64,000 nt of DNA, taken from the NCBI GenBank assembly GCA_025617745.1, contig CM046867.1, positions 27,458,705 through 27,522,704 on the forward strand, in the 5' to 3' direction. The position numbers and the translations under genes were made by a program. Below the pieces are notes generated by a model, which had not been told where the DNA came from, searched no databases, and saw only the letters and a program-made list of their open reading frames with translations. Positions within the stretch are counted from its first letter, which is position 1. Every line of letters begins with the position of its first letter. This DNA is from Heliocidaris erythrogramma (lineage: Eukaryota; Echinodermata; Echinoidea; Camarodonta; Echinometridae). This document shows, piece after piece, positions 35,001-45,402 of the stretch.

Positions 35001-37765
35001 AATTTCAAAGAGATAATCACATTTCTAGAAAGTTCATTTTCTGCCCTTTCGTATGACACCTCAATCGGGGAAAAATGAGCCGGGGATGACAAAGCTCTGT
35101 TGGTGTAAATTGATGCTTGCATTTCCATGATTTATTAAAGGCTCCCAGATCGTCCCCATTCTGTTACCGGATGAGCTTTATCATCACTGGTTCATTTTTC
35201 CCCGATTGGGGTCTCATAAGAAAGAGCAAAAAATGAACTTTCTAGAAACGTGATTATCTCTCTGAAATTCAAATATCGTTGGCCCAACAACTTTTTGGTA
35301 GCCCTGCTTCATATTATCTTTATTCATTCATACGTGAAGTATGTATAATATGAGTAGCATCAAATGAAAGAAGGGTCATTTATTAATCATCATTGTGATT
35401 AAGATATGATTAAACAACAATAAATCTCTGTTTTGTTTTTTTCTGGAATGCACAGTATTGTTTCTGTGGTTGTCTTGCTGCATGCCCAAACCATGCCCTC
35501 CAGATTGAATATGCATGATGTCATTTTAAGTAGTAATTTTGAAGGGCCTAGTTACTACAGGACTAAAATAAGTATTAAAATAATGTAAAATCAATCTGAA
35601 TCAGAGTGCATGCATGTTTAATACTACCTGTTGTTTATTGAGTGGTTTGATTTTCCACTATGGGAAAAGCGCATTATAAATGCCAGGTACTATTATTATT
35701 ATTATTATTATTTGATTTCATTTTTTCCTCTGCTATAAAGGTACAACAGGCACTCCATCTAGTAACCACAGCAATGCTTCATATAAACCAGTACTGGTAG
35801 CGACCATTAGCAGAGGTCAGCATCATACATCTTTTAAGTCACTTCTTGTTTAATTTCCCATTAAATCTTTCAAAGACTAATGATCTTGATTTGTATAAAA
35901 ATTGATATATTTGTATGATAATAATTTCATTAAGATATTCATGATTTTTAGATCTTCAGAATTTTCTTCAACTACTTTTGTTCCTTAATGTTGCAAAAAT
36001 AAAAGAGACAAACAGTTAATTACAATCAGAAATCTGTTATGTATATTAAAGGGGAAATAAATTCTTAAGATTGTATGTTTATGATTGTATTTTATGTTCT
36101 TATAATGTATATCTTTTCATTAAAAATTCAGATCAGCCCTCTACTTCATCAGCTGCAGATGCTGGAATTGAGTGGTAAGAAGTATTCATAAAAGATAGCA
36201 TGTGGAAGTATTGTATAGTGGTTCATTCACTTTACTTTCAATTGAAAGATGGTGGGTTTGAATCCCTGCCCAGCACTAATTCCCATTTGGCTAGACATTA
36301 ATCAACATTTTTGCCACTCCCCACACAGGTGTAAATGGGTACCTGGTACGCTTCAGTGCTACATATTGGGTTACTGAGATATTAATCAGAGTTATGATAC
36401 CCTGTAAAGAGCTTTGAGCAGTTGAAACTGGAAGGGTACTCTGTAAATACTATTGTTATATTGTTAAATTGTAAAATTTAGATCCCACAAGTTCAAGTGA
36501 AGATAAACACCTTTCATATTTTACTGAAGCATTGGTTAACCAGTTTAAGAATCCATGTAGAGAAAAAGGCCCATAGTCAAGAAAAACTTTAGGAGGTCAG
36601 GTTTCAACCAACCTCAGGCTTATAGCGATGGTTTTAACAAATATTATCCTAAAATTTTTAAACCTGATTATATACAATTGTTCTGTTTAACCTAATTTAC
36701 CTTTGATTGGTAGAGAAGCAGGGTAGCTGTAGCCCCAGAAAATTGACTGAATAAATGATGAATGCAAAAGTAAATGTTACCTCTGTGAGCTGGTTACAAT
36801 TGTACTGCCTGTGCCATATTTATTAGATTTTAAATGACACATAAAAGAATCTAGACATTTGATAGGCTAATTGTGCATCACCTGACCAAACATTATTTTC
36901 ACCATTCCCTGAATGCTTTTCCAATTTTTGTCTTACTAAAATGAATATTGCTTGTTCCATCCACTTGTCTGTTAAAATCACCAGTGGATTGCCCGTTCAA
37001 TACTTGTATTCAACCTCACCCTGTACAGGGAGACTTGAGTCTTTTAAGCCATCTACACGCCGATTGTCTTAAATCTTCTATGTACCAATAATTACATGCA
37101 TAATGCTCAACTCGATGACTAGTTGCACTTTCGACTCGTAAGCAATAAGTAAATTTTCACCTTAAATTGTTTCAAAATTCCCTTTAGTAATGATTATCAG
37201 TGTAATTTGTACAAATATTTAATGTTGATGAGTGAGATAGAAAAACTATGTGATTGGTGAAAGATGCAGCATTTTATGCAATTCAGCTAATGTCACTATT
37301 TGTAGAACAGTGGCATCTCTCCCGTCTTGAAAGAGTTTTTTTTCCATTTCACTCATAAACTTTAAATATGTGTATTAGATATCTGTATACCGGTAATACA
37401 TGTATTCAGTGTATATTTTTGTTGTTCTCAGTGCACCTGGTGACGTGCTAACAAGATCTCCATTAACAGGACAAGAGAGAGAGCATCTACTTGGGGCTGG
37501 TCAGCCAGTGAATCCATCCATAAACTTGCCCTCCGATGTCACAAACGAGTGCCCCTCCATTCCACTTCCACTGAGTATCAATGGAGGTGTGATACAGCAT
37601 GGAATCGGAATGTTTCCTCGCCTAGGCCAGGGCGATTACAGAGAACCAGCGTCACCAGGGTCACCAGGGTCACCTGATTCAGCCAAAGTTAACTTTAGCT
37701 TTGAAAATGATGATGGTGGTAACCATAATGGTAGCTGTCCAGAGCCAATGGCTCTCCGATCTTGA
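29096..37765 (+). CDS. TNF receptor superfamily member, EDAR/EDA2R/TNFRSF19-like (TNFR-A), 8 coding exons, complete
   Basis: Coding exons are 29096-29209, 30192-30308, 31467-31648, 32218-32444, 34192-34308, 35741-35815, 36132-36174 and 37432-37765. They total 1209 nt, 402 residues plus TGA, with intron phases 0,0,2,1,1,1,2. The ATG exon follows an acceptor (CTTAG|G at 29088), so an untranslated exon lies upstream. Residues 1-26 look like a signal peptide. Sixteen cysteines (48, 61, 64, 67, 79, 89, 92, 108, 111, 114, 124, 132, 135, 147, 150, 159) form about two and a half TNFR cysteine-rich repeats, with PGEEHSSQENCGYGEG and QNRECGPCP. A Ser/Thr/Pro stalk with repeated STNQ/TPP (about 165-212) precedes one membrane helix (about 227-247), a basic stop-transfer NRKR and a 150-residue tail. 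No death domain is apparent. T304-G-Q-E307 fits the loose TRAF-binding consensus. The cysteine spacing and CGYGEG resemble ectodysplasin-receptor relatives; the ligand is unknown. Exons are inferred from splice sites and from match to TNFR-B. Confidence 0.9.
29527..29640 (+). repeat. tRNA-derived SINE / tRNA-like fragment (TNFR-A intron 1)
   Basis: Contains a pol III A box (TGGTCTAGTGG) and B box (GGTTCGAATCC) about 70 bp apart with a plausible T-arm, CCGGGTTCGAATCCCG. The first bases GCTCGTG do not pair with the sequence after the T-arm, so no complete tRNA cloverleaf forms. Better read as a SINE head or tRNA pseudogene. Confidence 0.6.
30342..30581. mobile_element. 240-bp MITE (TNFR-A intron 2)
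   Basis: Perfect 16-bp terminal inverted repeats TGAGCCTGATCGGTTA / TAACCGATCAGGCTCA. The 5' end sits 33 bp after the exon 2 donor. No coding content; no convincing target duplication. Confidence 0.7.
31231..31257. repeat. CAA microsatellite (TNFR-A intron 2)
   Basis: Nine CAA units. The rest of 30582-31466 holds nothing I can identify. Confidence 0.9.
32544..33607. mobile_element. TTAA-ended MITE, copy 2 (TNFR-A intron 4)
   Basis: Begins TTAAAGGCAAGGTTGAGTTC and ends GAACTCTACTTTATCTTTAA, the same family as 3004-4130. It is split by another repeat starting near 32630 (GCAGGGCTGCCAACTCTCAC) and ending near 33370 (GGTTGGCAGCCCTG), itself an inverted-end insert. No exon of TNFR-A is disturbed. 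Confidence 0.65.
34791..35453. mobile_element. 663-bp foldback element (TNFR-A intron 5)
   Basis: Two arms of about 300 bp in inverted orientation start CCAGAAAAAACAAAACCGAG on the left, with the complement ending near 35445. Internal pairs include CTTCACG.ATGA, TTTCTAGAAAGTTCATTTT and GGTAGCCCTGCTTCATATT. Arms have diverged by scattered substitutions, so it is older than the palindromes at 14.4 and 24.8 kb. Confidence 0.7.
36190..36470 (+). repeat. tRNA-derived SINE (TNFR-A intron 7)
   Basis: A-box-like TATAGTGGTTC and B-box GGGTTTGAATCCC are followed by a conserved-looking body with GGTACCTGGTACGCTTC and CTGTAAAGAGCTTTGAGCAG, a common invertebrate tRNA-SINE layout. It lies fully within the intron between coding exons 7 and 8. 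Confidence 0.6.
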
Positions 37766-40740
37766 GCGAGTGTACAGTCATTAACCCCTTCTGTGCTGTC
37801 AGCAGAAAATCCTGCGCAAGTATTGGAGTGTTCAATAATGTATTTGGACTGGGGTGGTTGAATTTGGGGTCCAGAGATGAAAAGGTTGTGGGTTACATTC
37901 ACAGTTGTATCACACCCGTATCGTATGTATAAGTTGAAAATGTGGGAAAAGCTGTTTATATAAAATGGGATATCAAGGAAGTTCATCTGAAGCATGTTTA
38001 AGTATTTAAAGATGAACTACCAGATTTGATGCACTGAAGTCAAAGTAGTTAAGATTATGTGGGAACTATTGTTTTGGCTGAAATATTTACATACAGTAAA
38101 GTAGCTTAATTTATAATGTATAAGGTTAACATATTTTTTTTAAAGGCCAACAGCACTTAAAAATGCACGGAACTTACAAATTGTTAATAACTACAACTTA
38201 CCCTAATCAAACGCATTATGCAGTTTCGGCAATTGCACAGTGCACTTAGTTATTTCAATTGTGTTTGATTTTCCTTTCTGTAGAAAAATATGAACGTGAA
38301 ACACATTATCCAATTGGCAATCACTCAGTGTCTTTCTCTTTCTGTTTTGTGGATCTTCTTTATGTTATCTGTGACTCCCTTGAGTTGCATGTTGCCATGA
38401 GCAATCAAGAGATACATGAATGGAATTCTGTGAAACATCATTGATTAACATCAATACTCTTTATCATTGATTAACATCAATACTCTGTTCATAAACATAT
38501 AACAGGGTATATCATACTATATATCACAAAAATATAGATTCAGATATTTAGAGCATATGACAGAAGCACATGTATATATATGGTATATCACATGGAAGGT
38601 AAGTACAAAAATAAAACGCTGAAAAATAACAGTAAATATATAATAATTTAGGATAGTATCCTAAAAGATATTATATTATGTTATGCATGCATATCTACGG
38701 AAAATGTACACACAAAACTTTGAAATTGAGTCTTTGTTTTATCCACATGAATCATGAAGCAGGTAGTTTAAAAGAAATATGAGTCATAATGTATAAAAAA
38801 AAATATGCATGTCAATATCTTATAGTATAGATCGTATAAATGACGCTTACCTGTAACAATAGATAGGTATTATCAGAAGATGTAGATACAGAGAAGGTAG
38901 TAGAGCATAACAAAATATATCATAATTCATAATACAAACAGGTACAGTAAGTAGAAGGAAGGCAATAGTGAATCATTTCATCTAAAATACATGAGATGAT
39001 AATACATTTACATTAGATTGAATTGAAAGTTTTATTTCATTGCAGCTGATTGCTGAATTGCAAATGATTTACAACATTGATAAAAACATAAAATGAAAAC
39101 TTACATACTTAATAATTATCAAAATTGCATTACCTGAGTATACCAAGTAAATTTAACATTATAGTTTAACATTATTGTCATAATTGAGTATGTAGTTAAT
39201 TGATGATTTTTTTGATTTTATGACTAGATAAGATTCAATAATGCAAATATATCTCAATGTAACAGTAATGTGGTTTTATATGTAATGGGGGTTTTACTGA
39301 AAATATAAATGTAAATTGACTGAATTGTACAAAAATTTAAATGAGAAACATTGAAATAATTGAAAGAAGGTGGGGAAAATATATTGTGCTTATATTGTAT
39401 TTGCAATACATGGATACTACTGATATACCTTCCATTTAATAATGGGCAATGCATATGATGCCAGCCTTCATTGCAATAGGGCAACCAATGTTAGATGTAA
39501 AAATAAAAAAAGGTGTATATCACTTACATTTATGCATTAATAAGAAAAGAATGTAGAATTAAAATAATGCAATAAAATGTATATACATAGCACACTTTTC
39601 ATTCATTAAGTCAGATTATTGTAATGTTGTGAAAAAAAAACTTATTTTTATTTTGGCATAAAGATAGCACTATGTGCCAAAAATGATTACATTTTCTTGT
39701 ATTTGAAATACAATCCATACATATCCATAGATTATTTCAATATTTCTCATTTTTAAGAAAATTGTTCATGAAGGAGCTAGGAATATTTCATTTAGCAAAT
39801 TATTCATATGCAATTATTGGTTTGATGCAATGCAAGTGTAGATAGCAAATAAATTTATTGTTGTATGATCAGGTGTATAAATAATGTATTTGTAGTTTAT
39901 AGCTTGTGCTTGTGTGGGAACCTTGGTATACCGGTAGTGGCTTTGGAATCATATTGATCAATTTTATGATAGCATTATATTTCCCAGTGTATTTTTTTAG
40001 TCAGAAATTTGGTGATTGCTGAGGACAAGAGGCTATTCATCTATTATAGTATGTTTTTGCCTTTTTATAGTTGTATACGTATGTACCCTTCCAATATGGT
40101 GCTTTGAACTATTGTGCCAAACTCCTTTCATTCTTTTCATTCCGTAGATTGCGAGACTTTGTATAATTTCCTCTCTGTTTGCTGTGTAATTTCTGGTACT
40201 TTATATATCTTTTGTCTCATTGGTTTTTTATGAAACTGTCTGTTTGAATATATATATACATTTATATATATTGCGAAATATTCAACTGAAGGGGGAAGCC
40301 GACGTTAAGTCAAATTTTTTGATTCACCTTAAAATTTTCGGCACTGTTTTTTCCCATTTCCGTAGCGGTAGGAGGCATTCTATCGATATAAAGGCAGCAA
40401 ATTACTTATATTACTACAAAGTTTTGTTCAGTAGGGAGAACATTTTCGTATAATATAACATGGAAAATCTATATATGTATAACTCCTGGGTATCTAACGT
40501 CCTAAGTTGGACTTGGCGTTGTCTGTTTTTCTTGATTATATCAATAGTTTGGGGATTTACTAAAAATACCTTATCGCACACAAAAGGTAGTTATTATACA
40601 AATTTTTTCTCCATAAATGAAAATTGAATCAAATTAATTCTAAACATATACTAACATTTCAATCCATTAATTCTCTGTAACGTCCTTTTTGCGATGATAT
40701 ATGTATATACAATAAAAAAAATTGCCTTTTAGTAGGATCT

Positions 40741-40743
<3 letters not shown>
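37766..40743. other. TNFR-A 3' UTR and downstream AT-rich DNA
   Basis: Begins with the TNFR-A 3' UTR of unknown length; AATAAA occurs at 38610-38615 among others. A 26-bp direct repeat (CATTGATTAACATCAATACT) lies at 38440-38490. No gene seen. Confidence 0.5.

Positions 40744-40784
<41 letters not shown>
40744..40784. repeat. TA microsatellite
   Basis: About 20 TA units. Similar shorter runs lie at 7806-7832, 24793-24815 and 27705-27722, the last two bordering the Penelope-like copies. Confidence 0.95.
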
Positions 40785-40786
<2 letters not shown>

Positions 40787-40804
40787 GTTACATATTATGA
40801 TAAA

Positions 40805-41142
40805 GTAGAGATGTCATGGTCGAGTGGATATGTCACCGGACTGTGGATCACCTGGATAACGGTTCGATTCCCACCGCGGCAGTAGCATCCTTCGACAAGA
40901 CATTAATCTACATTACCTCTCCCAGGGGATAGTGGGTACCTGTGAGGATTGCCAAAATTTCAGTGTGACTTTTTTGCAGTTGCCCTATACATGCATGTAT
41001 GTTAACAGAGCGGAGATGGTGCACACCTGTGTGTGGGCTTGAAATCCAGTGACCAGTTTTAATTAAAGATAACATTGTAAAGTGCATTGAAGTATTCATG
41101 AAATGTGCTACAATGTATATAAATGTGACATATTATTATTAT
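40805..41142 (+). repeat. tRNA-derived SINE, copy 1
   Basis: Starts with ATGTCATGGTCGAGTGGAT (A box) and GGTTCGATTCC (B box). The body contains GGGTACCTGTGAGGATTGCC and GGAGATGGTGCACACCTGTG, and the 3' end has GTAAAGTGCATTGAAGTATT followed by an ATT-rich tail. The copy at 43328-43637 shares this layout throughout. Confidence 0.75.
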
Positions 41143-43327
41143 ATCTATTGCAATGCAGTATGTTTACTTTTTGGTGAATCTTTTAATTTGTTTTGCATCA
41201 TTTCTCTGTTTGGAACCAGGTGATATTTATGAGATGTTGATGATGATATGCCTCTCATAAGATCGTGTATTAGCAGCTGCCACAAGTTAATGTTCATGAG
41301 TGTTATTATGCTGCTGTCAGTATTGGATGATGGTCCACTATTTATATTCCTTGATTGTCACAGCACCTCATGATCATCATATTTTGCCTATCAAAATTGT
41401 AGTAGGGTTATGTTGGAGTCTTTTGCAATGTTGATGGATCGTGACTCGTCTGATGGCTCCTGTACCTCATTGTAAATGGTTTCCTGGAAGTGTTTGCTTG
41501 CCAAATTAACAGATACAATACGTCTGAGAGCTGCATTATTGCAGGATATTGCATGATACTATGTGACGTAAAATTTGTCTTATGAATATTAAAACTTCCC
41601 CATGTTTATTTCATCACTTTAAATTTAATCCTTGTGTCATAAGAAATATGACACAATTTGTAATAAAATGCAGTTAGTATTTTGATACACTTTAGGCCTT
41701 GTCTTTGTACAGTATTCTTATAATTTGTAATTTATGGGAACTAAAGTCCAGTACTGGTTTGTTACAACGATTTTAAGAAATTAATATTGGAGGCTGTTTC
41801 CTCCTCTTTCATTTTTTCAGGGGAAAAAGTATTATGCAATGTCTTCTAGATTTGTCATTTAGGGAAGGAAAAAGAGGGGTCCTATGCAAATGCGTTAATA
41901 TTTGTATTTCTTTCCAGTTTTGGAAAAGATCATGTTTAAAATTAGATATATGTCCTTTCGCTTCTACTCTCGGATTAATTTTGAAAAGTGGATGTTCGTC
42001 TCCAAGAAAAATCACTTCTCACAGTACTGATGCCAAATTACACCTTGCTTTTTAATGTTTTTTTCAATAGCAAATCTTAACATATTTTCTTTCTTCTTAA
42101 TATAATTCATGCCCATATTAAACCCTAATACATGTACCGGTATATTATATTAATTCTTATTCTGTCAACAAGGAATTGCCAAGGGGAGAATGTGTTAAGA
42201 GTTTAAGTTATGTGTTGATAATAAAAACAAGGTTTTTTCTAATTTAAATAAATTTGCATATAATTACAAAATAACATGTTTGATTTTAAAATATTTTTAA
42301 TTAAATGGGCATTTCATTGTATTCACCGGTGTTAGATATTGTCAGTATTCATTATTAACCAAATATGTAGGGTATAAAATAAATAATTTTATACATATTG
42401 CTATTTCCACATAATGTAATAAATGAAAAAAAACATAAAAAACCTCTTCAGCATCTATTCATAATGATATAAAACTTATTAAGAGATCAATTAGGAAATC
42501 TGTTGTGAGAAAAATCATGTTGTTAATACGGGATACTTCTCATGGTGTAATCATCTTCGTTTATTTCATATACATTTATTATGGAATGGATAGAATTAAC
42601 AGTAAAACAGTATAAACAGTATAATCAAACCTCATTGGTTTGTGCATCATTATAGTAGTACACTTGGCTTTTTACTAAGTATATTATGTTTGTAGATGCA
42701 GTGGATGATATCAAAGTGAAAAAGTAAAATTAATAAGATAGGTATTTTTTTTTATTTTAGAAAGTGATCTCTAATTTTTCTTTTCTGAAATGTTCAAATG
42801 ATTTTGCACAATTTTGTTACGTAATGTATTCTTGTTAATGTATGTGAAAACAATCTTTTCGATATTTTTCATTTTGTTTGAGCATTCCTAGTACAGGTTC
42901 GATGGCTGGTCCATCAATCTGTACTTATGTGAATAATATACTAATATATTTTTATGTCGTGGCCACCTAAGAGGCTGCATGACGTTTGTTTGCTTGCTTG
43001 TGATTGTATATCAGACTCTCTACATAGTATTTGTATATATAAAGCTATTTTTTCGGTATAGTATAATTGGTGATATTCTTATCCAGTGAGTGTTCAAATT
43101 AAGACTTGTTAAGAGATATTTCCTTTGAAAATACAATATTTTCATTTAACTTTAATGATTACCAGAAAGGTCAAACATTCAAGAATTAATTTTCTTGCAT
43201 AAGGTTTTATCAAAATGAATGAATAAATAAGAAAGGGATCTCCCATTTTTTTCTAGAATATTGGAATGACTTGCTCTAATTAATATGTGAAAAGAACGAT
43301 TTTGCTATTCATAATTATCGTTCTAAT

Positions 43328-43637
43328 GTAGAGGTGTCGTGGTCTAGTGGATACAACACCGGACTGTGGATCACATTATCGGTTCCAGTCATTGCCTCTC
43401 TTACCCAGGAAATAATGGATACCTGAGAGGATTGCCGAAAGTCAATGTGACTGTTTTTGCCATTGCCCTACATGCATGCATGTGAACGGTGCAAAATGGT
43501 AGGAATGCTCCCTAAGGAGTGGAGATGGTGCACACTTGTGTGCGGGCTTGAAATCCAATGACCAGGGATAATAATAAATGACAATGTAAAGCGCATTAAA
43601 GTAATCACTTAATGCGCCATATAAATCTAAAATATTG
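43328..43637 (+). repeat. tRNA-derived SINE, copy 2
   Basis: Same family as 40805-41142: GTGTCGTGGTCTAGTGGATA at the head, CACCGGACTGTGGATCAC, GGAGATGGTGCACACTTGTG and a GTAAAGCGCATTAAAGTAAT 3' part. The B box has decayed (GGTTCCAGTCA), so it is older or inactive. Confidence 0.75.
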
Positions 43638-44174
43638 TTTTATTATCTTTGTTTTTGCAGATTCGGTGGCAGGTCTGCATCAATCTTTTTAGTAATGTGA
43701 ATATTTCACAAATATATCACAAATATATTTTTATGTTTCAACCACCCAAGAGGGTGCTGGATGCTATATTTGCTTGTGATTGTGTATCATACGATTGTAT
43801 ATCAAATTCTATTTTCTCTATATACATGTAGCTATTTTTATGTAGTTTGAGATGTATTTTCATTATCCCATGGAAAAAAAAATCAATATTTCTTTTCATA
43901 TTACTTTCCATGGTTGCCAGAATAGTCAATATTCCCAGTTTACAAATAAGTAAGTCATTTTCCTTGTCTGCTAACACTCAATGCATTCTTGAATTATGTC
44001 ATTCAATGACTTATAGATTGCTGTTATGACTGCATGCATGTGTCCTTAATGGTTATAGAAGATCTTAATCTCCTTTGCCATGTCAACAAATGAAAATGTT
44101 TCAATGTATGAATTCATCTTTGATGTGAGGAATAAGTACCCATAATGTAGGTATCTTGCACCCATTTTTTATGA

Positions 44175-44310
44175 TAAGATGACTGTTATTTAAATGAACT
44201 CATGAATGGGTGAACAAAAGTGCCCGAAAACAAAACGTATAGATATGACTGTCATTTAAATGAACTCATGATTGGGTGAATAAAATTGCTTGAAACATGA
44301 CGTATGATGT
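44175..44310. repeat. two-copy 66-bp tandem duplication
   Basis: ATGACTGTTATTTAAATGAA with CTCATGAATGGGTGAA recurs 66 bp later with a few substitutions (44179 and 44245). No coding content. Confidence 0.7.
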
Positions 44311-44799
44311 ACAAATGTACATCCATGTATTTATTATTTATGTGTCCAGTCGAATGAATTAAGTGATGGAATATAAAGAGGTTTATCCAAGAACAACAAA
44401 CTAGAGGCAATAGGCGAAATGATAACTGAATGCAAAAACTGTGTTTGACGCGGAGGACTTCTTATGATTGGGATAATGTATGATTTCAGAAACTCATTTA
44501 GGGTGAACCCATCCATTGAGAGAATTTTAAAAAGAAAATTATTTTTCGAGTTTTTTTTTTTTTTTTAATAAGGATATTCATCAAATAGAGATCGATTACA
44601 AGTCATGAATAACCCCCGCAGGGTCCTACTAATTATAGCCGCCAGCAGCAGCCAACTGTAGCCAACAGGATATACCAAGACACAGCAATCGATTTACCAA
44701 AAGCCGCCAACAGCCGCCGTCCGATCTATTAAAGGCCGCCAACAACCATATCGATCATCATGTTTTTTAAAATCATTTTATTCTTTTCCTGATTTTAGG

Positions 44800-45402
44800 C
44801 CCGGGGGGGGGGGGGGACCACTCAGATATATGGGTGTACACATGCGTGTCCATGGGTTTTCAAAATACCCCCTAAACAGGTTTTATACTTGGATGAAAAA
44901 AGACCCCTAAACGAGGATTTTTGCCCGGTTTTTCATCATCCAACCCCCCTAAACAGGTTTGACTTAAATATTACCCCTTAGACAGCGCGCGCTATAAGCA
45001 ACAACACATTTCAGGAGGGAACCATTTCAGTGCACTATATGGCTGCGTCGGTATAGAACTCTCCGCTCCCGATTTTCCTCTCTTTTTTGCATCCATCTGC
45101 ATCCATCTGCATGCACTGCCGCGCGCCACTCCCTGAACTGAAATCGGGCTGTAAATCCCCGTGAAAATCCCTGAAAATATCAGAAAATGTCCCATTTACA
45201 TATTGGTGCCAAAGTGAAAAATATACCCCCTAAACGCGTTCGGCCAGATTAGTCAAAAGCACCCCTTTTTGTTGAAAATCAGCGTTTTTGGACCCCTTAA
45301 CGCGTAACGCGCGTTACGCGTTCCACCTGAAAAAAGGACCCCTTTTTACGCGTTTTCTTGGACGCGCATGTATACACCCATATATCTGAGTGGCCCCCCT
45401 GG
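44800..45402. mobile_element. 603-bp foldback DNA element with 9-bp target duplication
   Basis: The ends are inverted: CCACTCAGATATATGGGTGT on the left (44818 on) and its complement ending at 45393, each preceded by a G/C run. Exact GATTTTAGG occurs at 44791-44799 and 45403-45411. The interior repeats phrases such as CCCCTAAAC and ACGCGTTACGCG. No protein is encoded. The 9-bp duplication suggests a MULE-type transposon. It sits inside another inverted structure (TCCTACTAA near 44623, TTAGTAGGA near 45537). Confidence 0.8.
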
